A stretch of DNA of 64,000 nt from Candidatus Zixiibacteriota bacterium (GCA_016933695.1 JAFGAL010000010.1:186001-250000), one strand, 5' to 3'; shown: positions 44,143-53,750, numbered from the stretch's first letter. Made by a program: numbers and translations. Notes: generated by a model not told the origin, from the letters alone.

Positions 44143-45357
44143 ATGCAAAAAGAATTTGAACATCAGTGGCAGATCATTTCACGGGGGGCGGTTGAACTGC
44201 TTCCCGAGGGCGAATTCGCCGAACGCCTGAAAGAGTCAATCAAGAAAAGCAAACCGCTTCGTGTCAAGCAGGGATTCGATCCGACCGCTCCGGATATTCA
44301 TCTCGGGCATACGGTCGGAATCCGCAAATTGCGCCAGTTTCAGGACCTTGGGCACAAAATCGTCTTGATCGTCGGGGACTACACCGCCCTGGTCGGTGAC
44401 CCGTCCGGGCGCTCCGCAACCAGGCCGCAGTTGTCGTACGACCAGATCATGACCAATGCCGAAACCTATCAGAAGCAGTTTTTCAAGATTCTGGACAAAT
44501 CGAAAACCGAGGTGCATTTCAACGGCGAATGGTTCGCGAAAATGTCGTTTCAGGAAGTCCTCCAATTGGCGGCACGGTTTACCGTGGCGCGGATTCTGGA
44601 ACGCGATGACTTCGACAAACGATTCAAAGCCGGCAATCCGATATCAATCCATGAGTTGATCTATCCACTGATGCAGGCGTACGATTCGGTTGCCATTACG
44701 GCCGACGTGGAAATCGGGGCCACCGAACAGAAATTCAACCTGCTGACCGGACGGGAAATTCAGCAGGATTACAATGTCAGACCGCAAGTGGTGTTGACCC
44801 TGCCGATTCTAGTCGGTGTCGACGGACATCAGCGCATGTCCAAATCGATCGGCAATTATATCGGTATCGATGAACCGCCGGGAGAGATATTCGGCAAGGT
44901 GATGTCAATCCCCGACAGCCTGATCTATTCCTATTATGAGTTGGCCACCGATATCTCTTCGAAGCAGTTGGCCGGCATCAAGGCGAAACTGGATGACGCC
45001 TCGGTTAATCCGATGGAGATTAAAAAGGAACTCGCCGGCGAGCTGGTGCGGATGTATTACGACGGTGATGTGGCCGAACGGGCACAAAAGGAGTTCACCA
45101 GAGTCTTCAGCGACGGTAAAATGCCCGATGAGATGCCGGAATTCGATTGCAAGGCCTATGGTGAGCAAGTCTGGATTGTCCAGCTTCTGACCGACAGCCG
45201 GCTGGTGGCATCGCGGGGAGAGGCCCGGCGTTTAATTCGCGGCGGTGGGGTCACCATCGACGGGGAAAAATACGCCGATGAAAACGGCACGGTCAGGTTG
45301 AAAAACGGCATGCTGGTGAAAGTGGGAAAACGGCGCTTTTTAAAGCTGGTTTGCTAA
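44143..45357 (+). CDS. tyrS: Tyrosyl-tRNA synthetase
   Basis: A 404-residue class I synthetase with the HIGH-type motif PDIHLGHT, the GDYTALVGDPSGRSATRP block, the KMSKS-type loop QRMSKSIGNYIG and a C-terminal S4 RNA-binding domain (SRGEARRLIRGGGVTIDG). The sequence belongs to the TyrRS group with a short tail. It charges tRNA-Tyr in the cytoplasm. The start at 44143 lacks a clear Shine-Dalgarno. A TPR lipoprotein gene follows after 46 bases. Confidence 0.96.
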   Translation: MQKEFEHQWQIISRGAVELLPEGEFAERLKESIKKSKPLRVKQGFDPTAPDIHLGHTVGIRKLRQFQDLGHKIVLIVGDYTALVGDPSGRSATRPQLSYDQIMTNAETYQKQFFKILDKSKTEVHFNGEWFAKMSFQEVLQLAARFTVARILERDDFDKRFKAGNPISIHELIYPLMQAYDSVAITADVEIGATEQKFNLLTGREIQQDYNVRPQVVLTLPILVGVDGHQRMSKSIGNYIGIDEPPGEIFGKVMSIPDSLIYSYYELATDISSKQLAGIKAKLDDASVNPMEIKKELAGELVRMYYDGDVAERAQKEFTRVFSDGKMPDEMPEFDCKAYGEQVWIVQLLTDSRLVASRGEARRLIRGGGVTIDGEKYADENGTVRLKNGMLVKVGKRRFLKLVC

Positions 45358-45392
45358 GACGGGAGGCTGGAACCATTTCTTCCGCGGTTTAT

Positions 45393-45398
45393 TATAAT
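45393..45398 (+). promoter_or_regulatory. Perfect TATAAT just before the TPR lipoprotein start
   Basis: TATAAT ends 6 bases before ATG 45404 and no Shine-Dalgarno is present, so a leaderless start is possible. No good -35 is seen at the right distance. Confidence 0.35.
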
Positions 45399-45403
45399 TC
45401 TAT

Positions 45404-47011
45404 ATGAAAGCGTATCTACCGGTATTCGCGTTGATTGCGCTGATCCTGATCGCAACGGGATGCGGCGGCCGAAGCGCGATCAAGAATGTTCAGGACGCTG
45501 AAGAGGGGAATCAGAGGATTGCCGAAGAAGACATCGCCGATCAGCGCGCCTATAATTATTTCGTGAACGGTTCCATTTTCGAAACCATCGGCGAACCGTA
45601 TCTGGCGTTCCAGCAATATCGTGAAGCGCTGAACAGTTACCCCGAATCACAGGAAATCCGGTATTCTTTCGCGACGGCGGCTTTGCGCATTAAAGAGTAT
45701 GATGCCGCATTGACGGCGGCGCGGGGATTATCCCCCGACAATGAACGCACCTGGTTGCTGTTGGCAAGCTGTTATCGGGTTCTGGACAGCGCCCGGCAGG
45801 CCCTGTATGCCTATCAGCGGGCGGCAGAGCATGATAGCAGCGACGCTCAGCTGTTTTATCAGATCGCGGCTTATTACCAGCGTTTTGAAATGTTTGACTC
45901 GGCGGCGGTCGCATTTCGAAGAGTAACCGATTTAAGTCCCGCGTACAACACCTTTCAACAACTGGCGACGTTGCAGATGCGCGCCGGGATGTACAATGAA
46001 GCGCTGGAAAGCTATTTGCAGGCGGTGGCAATGGACTCGTCTGTCAGCAACGTGCGGTCGTTTCTCGGACTGGTGTTCATCTATGAAAATCGAGGAGAAC
46101 GTGACAAGGCACTGGAAAATCTTGAAATCGCCGCGCGACTTGCTCCCCGGGATGCGCTGATTCTGACACGGCTATTAACGTACTATGAAGACAATAACGA
46201 CTATGACCGGGCCATCGAAACCGCCAAACAAATCATCCCGCTGGCCCCGCAGGACAACAACATCGTCCGGCGACTGGGGGTGTTATACTATGCGGTTGAC
46301 AGCCTGCGTCTGGCCGATTCGTTGTTCACGAGTCTGCTGAATTTCGAGGGCAACAATGCCATTGACCTTTACTATGCCGGGCGAACCGCGGTGATGCTCG
46401 ATGATTATGAACGAGCCAAGAAAAACTTCACGCGCGTGACCGCCCTGGCGGATTCCGTCGCGGACGGCTGGCTGAATTTGGGTCTGGTGTATCGCCTTCA
46501 GGATTCCACCGACCTGGAAATCGCCACGTACGAAAAAGGCCTGCCGTTCATGAATAATATCCTCGATTCCATCGGCTTGCTTTTCCCGATGGGATCGGCG
46601 TTCGAGCGTATCGGCCGGTTTGACCGCTCGGTGGAGGTGTTCGAGATCATCATCGACCTCCAGCCGCAACATGCCCCGGCATTGAATTATTTGGGATATA
46701 TGCTGGCCGATAAAGGGATTCGTCTCAACGAGGCCCGCCGCATGATCGAACGCGCCCTGGAACTCGATCCGGAAAACGGCGCGTATATCGACAGCTACGG
46801 CTGGGTGTTGTTTAAACTCGGCAAACATAGTCAGGCTCTGGAACAACTTCTCAAGGCAGTAACCGTTATCACTGACGATCCGGTTGTCATGGAACATCTC
46901 GGCGACGCCTACAAGGCGGTCGGCGACAATGACAATGCCGAAAAATACTGGCGCAAAACGCTGGAGCTTGATCCGGACAATACATCCGTTAAGGAGAAAA
47001 TGGAACGGTGA
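45404..47011 (+). CDS. TPR-repeat lipoprotein
   Basis: A 535-residue protein with a lipoprotein signal (LILIATGC, Cys20) and tandem tetratricopeptide repeats from about 50 to the end, for example AYNYFVNGSIFETIGEPYLAFQQYREAL and the closing units EARRMIERALELDPEN and AEKYWRKTLELDPDN. It resembles outer-membrane TPR proteins that organise envelope complexes. Transmembrane anchoring is by lipid only. It overlaps an upstream start of the following Ig-like lipoprotein gene, so the two are probably one unit. Confidence 0.88.
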   Translation: MKAYLPVFALIALILIATGCGGRSAIKNVQDAEEGNQRIAEEDIADQRAYNYFVNGSIFETIGEPYLAFQQYREALNSYPESQEIRYSFATAALRIKEYDAALTAARGLSPDNERTWLLLASCYRVLDSARQALYAYQRAAEHDSSDAQLFYQIAAYYQRFEMFDSAAVAFRRVTDLSPAYNTFQQLATLQMRAGMYNEALESYLQAVAMDSSVSNVRSFLGLVFIYENRGERDKALENLEIAARLAPRDALILTRLLTYYEDNNDYDRAIETAKQIIPLAPQDNNIVRRLGVLYYAVDSLRLADSLFTSLLNFEGNNAIDLYYAGRTAVMLDDYERAKKNFTRVTALADSVADGWLNLGLVYRLQDSTDLEIATYEKGLPFMNNILDSIGLLFPMGSAFERIGRFDRSVEVFEIIIDLQPQHAPALNYLGYMLADKGIRLNEARRMIERALELDPENGAYIDSYGWVLFKLGKHSQALEQLLKAVTVITDDPVVMEHLGDAYKAVGDNDNAEKYWRKTLELDPDNTSVKEKMER

Positions 47012-47028
47012 TCTATACCGGAGTCAGG

Positions 47029-48711
47029 ATGACTGCCGCCGCATTGCTTGTCATCGGACTGCTTTTCCTGGCATGTGCCGAAATCGGCGCACCGCCGGGT
47101 GGTCCCGAGGACAAAACCGGCCCGGCCATTCTTGCCACTACTCCCGAGAATAATGCGATTAACGTCGCACCTGGCGACCGTATTGCAATCCAGTTTTCCG
47201 AAAGCATCAATAAAAATACGATCGAAAACGCCGTATTTATCTCGCCCCGACTGGATGAGTCTCCCAAATACAAGTGGGACGGAAAACGCCTGAATATCAT
47301 CCTGCCGGATTCCTTCGCGCGGGAGGCCACCTGTGTTGTCACCATCGGTTCGACCGTCAGCGATTTGCGCAACAACAAAATGGACAGTTCCTTCACGATT
47401 GCATTCTCCACCGGTGAGCAAATAAACCGGGGCAGAATCTCCGGCCTGGTCATGCAGGAGAATGAACCCCGCGCCAACGTGACGGTCGGTTTATTTGCCT
47501 TTGCGGCTCCCGACAGTTCGACGATATTCGACTCCCTGTATCCGCGGTATCTCACACAATCGGGGTCCGACGGTTCTTATCGGCTCGACTATCTTCCGGA
47601 CGGTGATTATTTCCCGCTGGCCTTTATGGATAAAAACAAAAACCAGCGGTTTAATATCGACCGCGACGCCTACGGATTGACTGACCGTCCGATTGCTGTC
47701 AGCGGGCAGGGCATATTGGAAAATATCAATTTTAATATGACCAAATATGATACCACCACGATATCGATTATTTCGGTCACGCCGACGGTCGATCGTTTGA
47801 TAAAAGTGAAATTTTCCGGAAAAGTGATTCCCGATGAATTGATTTCCAGTCTGGATCGGATATGGCTGATGGCGAATGACACTTCCCGGCCGCGGCTCAC
47901 ACCGATTTGTTTGAAAGAGCAGGGAAAGGATCCGGTTTCCTCCGTTCACCTATGGTTTGCATCACTGCCCGATGGGACATATACTCTTGAGATCGATAAT
48001 GACCTGTTAAATGCCGAAAACGACAGCATGGACGTGATGGTCAGTCCGGTATTCACCGTGAAAACCGAGCCGGATCAAACGCCGCCGATCATCGAACGGG
48101 TATCGCATGATAAAAACACCGTATTCAATTACGACAGTGTCATCAGCGTGGGCTTTTCCGAACCGATTGATAAAAATCTGGCGGGGGACAGCCTGGTGCG
48201 GATCTTCTCTGACAGCGCCAACGCCTATCCGCTTTCCTATCGATATCCCAATCCGTTGACGCTTGATGTGTACGTTCATGATCTGCTTTCCGGGACCACC
48301 AACCTGATCCTTGTCGATCAGAAGCTGTTGGCCGATGGGCATGGCAATGTTTCCGGGGATTCCATCGTGCAGTTTCAGTTCAAGACGTTCGACGACGATT
48401 CGCTCGGGTATATTTCGGGAACCGTCTCATTCGCACCCGGCATGGATTCATCCGGGATGGCGCATCTTCTCTTTGCCAATACTGATTTGAAGAGAGACTT
48501 CGAACGGATGATCCCGAGTCAGTCGTTTACGTTTTCCCTGCCGCCGGGGAAATACCTGTTACGCGGATATCTGGACCGCAATGAAAACGGCAGTCCGGAT
48601 GCGGGATCCCTTCTGCCGTTGACATATTCGGAAACCTGGATGACATACCCTGACACCATCCGGGTGCGTTCCCGCTTCGAGACCGCGGGAATCGAATTTC
48701 AGTTTAAGTAA
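47029..48711 (+). CDS. Ig-like (Big_5) domain lipoprotein
   Basis: A 560-residue protein with lipobox LFLAC (Cys16) followed by AEIGAPPGGPEDKTGP, the typical start of Bacteroidota-type Ig-like lipoproteins. Big_5-like domains with NAINVAPGDRIAIQFSES and a second later copy (ERVSHDKNTVFNYDSVISVGFSEP) alternate with carboxypeptidase-regulatory-like beta units (GSDGSYRLDYLPDGDYF). A cell-surface structural role is inferred. ATG 47029 is preferred over GTG 47008 because GGAG lies 5 bases upstream and the signal peptide starts there. Confidence 0.82.
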   Translation: MTAAALLVIGLLFLACAEIGAPPGGPEDKTGPAILATTPENNAINVAPGDRIAIQFSESINKNTIENAVFISPRLDESPKYKWDGKRLNIILPDSFAREATCVVTIGSTVSDLRNNKMDSSFTIAFSTGEQINRGRISGLVMQENEPRANVTVGLFAFAAPDSSTIFDSLYPRYLTQSGSDGSYRLDYLPDGDYFPLAFMDKNKNQRFNIDRDAYGLTDRPIAVSGQGILENINFNMTKYDTTTISIISVTPTVDRLIKVKFSGKVIPDELISSLDRIWLMANDTSRPRLTPICLKEQGKDPVSSVHLWFASLPDGTYTLEIDNDLLNAENDSMDVMVSPVFTVKTEPDQTPPIIERVSHDKNTVFNYDSVISVGFSEPIDKNLAGDSLVRIFSDSANAYPLSYRYPNPLTLDVYVHDLLSGTTNLILVDQKLLADGHGNVSGDSIVQFQFKTFDDDSLGYISGTVSFAPGMDSSGMAHLLFANTDLKRDFERMIPSQSFTFSLPPGKYLLRGYLDRNENGSPDAGSLLPLTYSETWMTYPDTIRVRSRFETAGIEFQFK

Positions 48712-48719
48712 TTCGGGTT

Positions 48720-49229
48720 TTACGGCACCGGCGCGACGATTTCCTTCAGTTCCAACGCAAAGGTCAGCGTTTTTCCGGCCAGTGGATGGTTGGCATCCAG
48801 CGTCACCATGGTATCATCCACGGCGACAATAGTTACCGGGATAAAACCGCCGTTCGGCTGCGGCATCGAAAGCTGGCCACCCACCACAAGCTCCATATCC
48901 GCAGGGAACTCGCCTCGGTTGATCTGTCCGATCATCTCCTGCCGGTACGGGCCATAGGCCTCTTCCGGAATAACTATAACTGTGTCCGCGTCCCCGATTT
49001 TCATGCCGATGACCGCGTTTTCGACGCCGGGAATAATCTGCCCGGAACCGAGCGTGAATTCCAGAGGATCATCGGTGGCCGAGGAGTCGACCACGGTACC
49101 GTCCTCAAGACTGACTCGATACTTAACTTTTACCGTATCACCGCTTTTGGCAACCGGTTCGCCCGAACATCCCGCCAGTAGAGCCATTGCGACAATCGTA
49201 AGAATGGCAATGATGCTTGACCGTTTCAT
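48720..49229 (-). CDS. FKBP-type peptidyl-prolyl isomerase lipoprotein, SlyD-like
   Basis: A 169-residue protein with lipoprotein signal (LLAGC, Cys21) and one FKBP domain (GDTVKVKYRVSLEDGTVVDSS, FTLGSGQIIPGVENAVIGM). The insert between them (PEEAYGPYRQEMIGQINR to PVTIVAVDDTMVTLDANHPLAGKTLTF) is the IF chaperone region of SlyD/SlpA-type enzymes. It is expected to help folding of envelope proteins in the periplasm. It follows elbB by 60 bases and its stop faces the Ig-like lipoprotein stop 8 bases away. Confidence 0.92.
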   Translation of the reverse strand: MKRSSIIAILTIVAMALLAGCSGEPVAKSGDTVKVKYRVSLEDGTVVDSSATDDPLEFTLGSGQIIPGVENAVIGMKIGDADTVIVIPEEAYGPYRQEMIGQINRGEFPADMELVVGGQLSMPQPNGGFIPVTIVAVDDTMVTLDANHPLAGKTLTFALELKEIVAPVP

Positions 49230-49289
49230 TTCTATTCCTTTCCCGTATGCTTGGCCGGGTGTGTTACCGGGCCTTGTGTACTTGTTCGT

Positions 49290-49952
49290 TTATGCAATTT
49301 CAAGGACCTTCATGACCAGTTTTTCAATCCCGGCGGCCACATTGGAAATCCGGGGACCCAGCATGTAAGCAGGAGTGGTGACGATTTTATGCTTTTGGTC
49401 GACCACGATATCATCGACTTTGGCATTGACCGGTTTGGCCCGCAGTGCCGTGAGAGCTTCGTTGGTTCCCGGGTCCTGTCCGATAGTCAGCTCGGGACTC
49501 GCACCGCTGTCTTTCAAAGCACGAGCCACCACCACCGGGGAGATACAAATCGCGCCGATCGTCTTCTTTTTCGCGATTGCGTCGGCGATTACGCCGATCA
49601 CGTGGGGATCGATTTCACAGGCGGGGCCATCGACCGCAAACGTGCAAAGATTCTTGGCCGCACCGAATCCGCCGGGGAAGATGACCGCATCGAGTTGATC
49701 GAGTTTCATGTCCGAAAGCGGCCTGATCTCGCCACGCGCGATCCGTGCCGATTCGACCAGCACGTTGCGCTTGTCCCCCTCGACGGGCTGGCCGGTAAGG
49801 TGGTTAACCACATGCAGTTGGTCCTTATCGGGGGCAAAACAGTGAATTTCCGCACCGGCCTGATCGAGATATAACAGGGTTAAAACGGCTTCATGGATTT
49901 CCGATCCGTCGTAAACACCGCACCCTGCCAGAATCACACCTACTTTTTTCAT
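49290..49952 (-). CDS. elbB: ElbB-like DJ-1/PfpI-family glyoxalase-type protein
   Basis: A 220-residue protein of the DJ-1/PfpI superfamily with the ElbB pattern: VGVILAGCGVYDGSEIHEAV, FPGGFGAAKNLCTFAVDG and GAICISPVVVARAL with the nucleophile-elbow Cys. E. coli ElbB has been linked to isoprenoid synthesis and has glyoxalase activity. It has its own promoter and an AAGGAGA ribosome site, and is followed by the FKBP gene. Confidence 0.93.
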   Translation of the reverse strand: MKKVGVILAGCGVYDGSEIHEAVLTLLYLDQAGAEIHCFAPDKDQLHVVNHLTGQPVEGDKRNVLVESARIARGEIRPLSDMKLDQLDAVIFPGGFGAAKNLCTFAVDGPACEIDPHVIGVIADAIAKKKTIGAICISPVVVARALKDSGASPELTIGQDPGTNEALTALRAKPVNAKVDDIVVDQKHKIVTTPAYMLGPRISNVAAGIEKLVMKVLEIA

Positions 49953-49991
49953 CTTCTCATTCTCCTTGTGAGACGATTAAGGCTTTCGGGT

Positions 49992-50020
49992 AGTGTACAC
50001 ATAATAACTCTCAAGGTCAA
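49992..50020 (-). promoter_or_regulatory. Promoter of elbB
   Basis: On the minus strand TTGACC (50020-50015), 17 bases, then TACACT (49997-49992), giving a leader of about 35 bases. Confidence 0.65.
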
Positions 50021-50066
50021 GGTTCGCGTCTGATTTTAAGCCGGTTGCGGTCTTTCAAGAAAAAAA

Positions 50067-50095
50067 GGCGGGATGCCGATTTAATACATCCCGCC
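50067..50095 (-). terminator. Rho-independent terminator of the OmpA-like gene
   Basis: A perfect 9-bp stem GGCGGGATG/CATCCCGCC, 11-base loop, followed on the minus strand by seven T, 21 bases after the stop. Confidence 0.92.
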
Positions 50096-50116
50096 ATAGT
50101 ACTCGTTTCGCTGGAT

Positions 50117-50710
50117 TTACAGTTTTCCGTACAGTTTCAGAACCACCCGGCGATTCTTGGTATTGGCATTGCGATCATCGGGCATCGCCACCGGTCTTGT
50201 CTCTCCATGACTGACCGTAAACATCCGATACAGCGCAACGGCATACTGGTCGACCAGGTATTTCTTGACCGCGTCGGCGCGCATCCGCCCCAACTCAAGG
50301 TTGTAGGTGGCGGAACCGGTCTGGTCGGTGTGACCCGCCAGTTCCAGAAGCGAGCGCGGATAGTCAATCATTTTCTGGCCTAATTCTTCGAGATTATCCT
50401 TGGCGGTCTGGGACAAGTCATAGCTGTCAAAATCGAAATTGACGACGCCTTCCCAGATTACCTGATAATTCTCAAAGCCTTTGGCTTCGTTGAGCGCCTT
50501 ATCGGCTTTGCCGGAAATCTCATTGGCCAACGTCTTGAGTTGCTTGATTTCCTCAGCATTCATCGACGACTGCGCCTGCATGGTGTTCAGATCGGCGTCG
50601 ACACCGGCCTGCATCTCGGCGATTTTCTTGTCGACATACCCTTTACTGGCACACCCGGCAATCAGGAATGCCGCCATCACGGCAAACAGCAGTAAGACTT
50701 TCAGTCTCAT
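50117..50710 (-). CDS. OmpA/Pal-type lipoprotein
   Basis: A 197-residue protein with lipobox FLIAGC (Cys19), a coiled-coil stretch like Lpp/YfaZ helices (GYVDKKIAEMQAGVDADL to GKADKALNEAK) and a C-terminal OmpA domain with peptidoglycan-binding ELAGHTDQTG, LELGRMRADAVKKYL and NRRVVLKL. It should tie the outer membrane to peptidoglycan. ATG 50710 is chosen over TTG 50713 because GGAGG lies 4 bases before the ATG. Confidence 0.92.
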   Translation of the reverse strand: MRLKVLLLFAVMAAFLIAGCASKGYVDKKIAEMQAGVDADLNTMQAQSSMNAEEIKQLKTLANEISGKADKALNEAKGFENYQVIWEGVVNFDFDSYDLSQTAKDNLEELGQKMIDYPRSLLELAGHTDQTGSATYNLELGRMRADAVKKYLVDQYAVALYRMFTVSHGETRPVAMPDDRNANTKNRRVVLKLYGKL

Positions 50711-50752
50711 CAATCCTCCATCCGTTAAGTGTAAGTTGGCGATATTTCGTCC

Positions 50753-50782
50753 ATATTAAAGCAGAGAACATGGATATGTCAA
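50753..50782 (-). promoter_or_regulatory. Promoter of the OmpA-like lipoprotein gene
   Basis: On the minus strand a perfect TTGACA (50782-50777), 18 bases, then TAATAT (50758-50753). Confidence 0.65.
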
Positions 50783-50802
50783 GGCAAAAAAGAAAAAGAG
50801 CG

Positions 50803-51609
50803 TTACTGCTTGATCGCTCCGGCGGTGATGCCCGAGACAATATGCTGTTGAAAAAACAGAAATATCAGCAGTACCGGAATCACCGCAAGTGACGACCCCG
50901 CCATAAGATGCGGCCAGTCTATCGCCTGATGGCCCTGGTAGAGTGCCAGTCCCACCGGAAGCGTGCGCACCGCCTCGGAACTGGTCAGAATAAACGGAAA
51001 GAGAAATGAATTCCAGTTCGTCAGAAAAACCTGGATCGCCAGTACCGCCAGTGCCGGTTTGCACAACGGCATCACAATCCCAATCAAAATTCGCAATTCG
51101 CCCGCGCCGTCCATACGCGCCGCTTCTTCCACCGCCGACGGCAGGGAATCGATATATTGTTTCACCAGAAAGACTCCGATCGGATTAACCAGAAACGGCA
51201 AAATCAGCGCCCCATAGGTATCATACAGTCCCAGATGATGAATAGTCATATACAGAGGAATGATTATAATATGTGCCGGGATCATTAAAACAAACACCAG
51301 AGAATAAAACCAGAACGATCGTCCGATAAACCGATACCGTGAAAGCGCATACCCCACCATAAAACAGAACAGAATATTGCCGGCGGTGACGATCACGCCA
51401 ATCAGAGCAGAGTTAAAGAAATACCTGAGCATGTTGCCGGAAGTGAATATGTCATAATATATGCCAAGCGTGAATATTGGCGTAAAGAAGGCACCAAGCG
51501 ACAGGCCGCCGGTCGGTGGCATCAGCGACACCCGGAACATCCATAACAACGGAAATACCATTACTGCCAGAATAATGGTCAATGCCGCGTATTTCAGAAG
51601 TTTTACCAT
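50803..51609 (-). CDS. Sugar ABC transporter permease, MalG-like
   Basis: A 268-residue permease with six helices and the EAA loop EEAARMDGAGELRILIGIVMPLCKP, placing it in the MalFGK/UgpE group (carbohydrate uptake CUT1). Its start overlaps the end of the MalF-like gene by 7 bases. It forms the inner-membrane channel with that partner. No ATPase gene is near. Confidence 0.93.
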   Translation of the reverse strand: MVKLLKYAALTIILAVMVFPLLWMFRVSLMPPTGGLSLGAFFTPIFTLGIYYDIFTSGNMLRYFFNSALIGVIVTAGNILFCFMVGYALSRYRFIGRSFWFYSLVFVLMIPAHIIIIPLYMTIHHLGLYDTYGALILPFLVNPIGVFLVKQYIDSLPSAVEEAARMDGAGELRILIGIVMPLCKPALAVLAIQVFLTNWNSFLFPFILTSSEAVRTLPVGLALYQGHQAIDWPHLMAGSSLAVIPVLLIFLFFQQHIVSGITAGAIKQ

Positions 51610-52466
51610 ACCGACCTCTGCCGAAACAGGCGAAACTGCGCCAGCGAGAATATCGCAATAATAATAAACAGAACATAGGCCGCCGCCGAGGCGTACCCGA
51701 ACTCGAATCGATTCAGACCCGTTTCATAGATAAAATAAACCGCCGTCGACGTGCCGTATTTGCCCTTGGTCATCACGAATATTTCCACGAACACTTGAAA
51801 TGATTTGATCGTGTTGATCACGAGGATAAACAAAGCGACCGGCTTGAGCAGGGGAATCGTGATCGAGCGGAATTTTCGCCAGGTTCCGGCCCCGGCAACT
51901 TCGGCGGCCTCATATAATTCCATCGGAATCGACTTCAATCCCGCCAGAAACAGTAACATATAATACCCGACCGACATCCAGACATCCATTGCCATAATCG
52001 ATATCAGCGCCGTTGAATTGGAAAGCAAGAATCCGTTTTCCGGCGGTGTCAGTCCCAGCATTTCGGCTAAAAGATATATATATCCGCCGCGCGAATAAAG
52101 ATTGGTGAACACCAGTGCAATGACGATCATCGACGTAATCGACGGCATAAAAAAGCCCGACCGGAACACGGTCCTGCCCGGAAATTGCCGTTCGACCAGA
52201 AGGGCCAATGCCAGCGCCACAACGGTCGTTACTGGAATTGTCCCCAGTACAAATATAAACGTATGAAACAGTGATGATAAAAACGCCTGATCCGAAAACA
52301 GCGCAGTGAAATTATCCAGACCGACCCACTGATAGTCCGGGGCCATCAGGCGATAATCGGTAAAGCCGAGAACAAGCGAATATAACAACGGAAACAGCCA
52401 GAATAGCAAAAAACTGGCTATCCAGGGAGACGCGAACAGCAGGCCGGTAAACTTGCGCGTCGTCAT
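51603..52466 (-). CDS. Sugar ABC transporter permease, MalF-like
   Basis: A 287-residue six-helix permease with the EAA loop YEAAEVAGAGTWRKFRSITIPLLKP (CUT1 type, UgpA/LacF-like). It directly follows the substrate-binding protein gene with no spacer and overlaps the next permease gene by 7 bases, so the three are one operon. Confidence 0.93.
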   Translation of the reverse strand: MTTRKFTGLLFASPWIASFLLFWLFPLLYSLVLGFTDYRLMAPDYQWVGLDNFTALFSDQAFLSSLFHTFIFVLGTIPVTTVVALALALLVERQFPGRTVFRSGFFMPSITSMIVIALVFTNLYSRGGYIYLLAEMLGLTPPENGFLLSNSTALISIMAMDVWMSVGYYMLLFLAGLKSIPMELYEAAEVAGAGTWRKFRSITIPLLKPVALFILVINTIKSFQVFVEIFVMTKGKYGTSTAVYFIYETGLNRFEFGYASAAAYVLFIIIAIFSLAQFRLFRQRSVW

Positions 52467-53699
52467 TTATTCGGCATAGAGTTTTTCGATCTCTAACTTG
52501 GCTTCGTACAATGTCTGTGCCGGCGGGGCGTTCTGATACAACGCCTTCTCCAGTGCGTTTTCGATGATATCCTCGATATAGACCCAATGTTCATCGATTT
52601 CCGGAATCCGCGACAATGCCAACTGCTTCACAAAGGTCTGGAAATGTGGCGTTTCGACGAAGAAGGAATCCTTCGCGGCCTCCTTGCTGGACGGATTGGC
52701 CGAGAAATTGGCTTTGCAGAAACGCAGTTGGTTTTCCGGACTGGTCACATATCGGATGAATTTCAGCGCCGCCGCTTTTTGTTTGCTTTGTTCGCTGACG
52801 GCAAGATATTCGCCACCGACAAAGGAAGGTCCCGGATATTTCGGCCCGGGAATCAGGGTCGTGACAATGTCGATGTCCGGATTTTCATTGTGAATCCGTT
52901 TTAACAGCCAGTCGCCGGAAATGATTACGCCGACTTTGCCGTCAAGAAATGCATCCTCGAGTCGCCGCTGGGTATCAACCATACTAGTGCTGTCACACAG
53001 CTCTTTATAGTATTTCAACGCCGCATAGGCTCGATCGGAGGCGAACGTGCTGAACGAACCGTCCTCACTCATGATTTTCGCCTTATTACTCCAGAAAAAC
53101 GGCAGGAATTTTTTATACAGGCGATGTTTCTCGGCGGCGTTGGCACCGAAACCGTAGATGTCCTTGCCGAGGGAATCGATCTTGTAGCACAATTCCTTTA
53201 ATTGAGACCAGTTCAGCGGGATATAATTGTCATCATAACCGGCGCGTTTCACGAGGTTCTTATTGATAAACATCACGCGTGTGCCGAGTATCCACGGCAT
53301 GGCGTATAGCGCGCTGTCGTATACCGCCGGTGTCCAGGCATAGAACTGCGACGTGTCCGCCAGAAGATCGGCGGTGAGATTCGCCAGTTTGCCGGCCGAG
53401 GAAAACTCCGGAATCCAGTCCGAGCCAAGCTCGACAATGTCGGGCGCGGTGTTGGATGAAAACGCCATGACGATTTTCTCATGACCGTTGGCCCAGGTCA
53501 GATCGGTGATATTCACCGTGATATTTGGATTTTGACTCTCAAAATCCGCCACCATCTGTTCGATGGTCGGCTTGATTGCCGGATCGGTCCAGAATTGCCA
53601 CCAATCCAGCGTGGCTTGCCCGTCGGATCTCTGCTCGCCGCCGGTGCAGGATAACAGCAAGGCCAGTGCAACAGTTGAAAAGGATAATATATGTTTCAT
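52467..53699 (-). CDS. Extracellular sugar-binding lipoprotein (solute-binding family 1)
   Basis: A 410-residue protein with lipobox LLLSC (Cys17) and a family 1 solute-binding fold: TLDWWQFWTDPAIKPTIEQMV, ITDLTWANGHEKIVMAFSSNTAPDIVEL, GKVGVIISGDWLLKRI, PGPSFVGGEYLAVSEQS. It captures a sugar or glycerol-phosphate-type solute outside the membrane. ATG 53699 is the start because the strong promoter leaves no room for the in-frame start at 53738; no Shine-Dalgarno precedes it, so the mRNA is probably leaderless. Confidence 0.92.
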   Translation of the reverse strand: MKHILSFSTVALALLLSCTGGEQRSDGQATLDWWQFWTDPAIKPTIEQMVADFESQNPNITVNITDLTWANGHEKIVMAFSSNTAPDIVELGSDWIPEFSSAGKLANLTADLLADTSQFYAWTPAVYDSALYAMPWILGTRVMFINKNLVKRAGYDDNYIPLNWSQLKELCYKIDSLGKDIYGFGANAAEKHRLYKKFLPFFWSNKAKIMSEDGSFSTFASDRAYAALKYYKELCDSTSMVDTQRRLEDAFLDGKVGVIISGDWLLKRIHNENPDIDIVTTLIPGPKYPGPSFVGGEYLAVSEQSKQKAAALKFIRYVTSPENQLRFCKANFSANPSSKEAAKDSFFVETPHFQTFVKQLALSRIPEIDEHWVYIEDIIENALEKALYQNAPPAQTLYEAKLEIEKLYAE

Positions 53700-53708
53700 A
53701 ATACCCGG

Positions 53709-53738
53709 AGGATAATGGGACGCATATACCTGTGTCAA
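53709..53738 (-). promoter_or_regulatory. Promoter of the sugar ABC operon, predicted leaderless
   Basis: On the minus strand a perfect TTGACA (53738-53733), 18 bases, then TATCCT (53714-53709). The start would be near 53702 and ATG is at 53699. Confidence 0.6.
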
Positions 53739-53750
53739 GAAAACTTTTTG

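Noticed and set aside
53699-53738. Upstream in-frame start for the sugar-binding protein
   Set aside because: The TTGACA box of the promoter lies on it, and ATG 53699 starts a clean lipoprotein signal.
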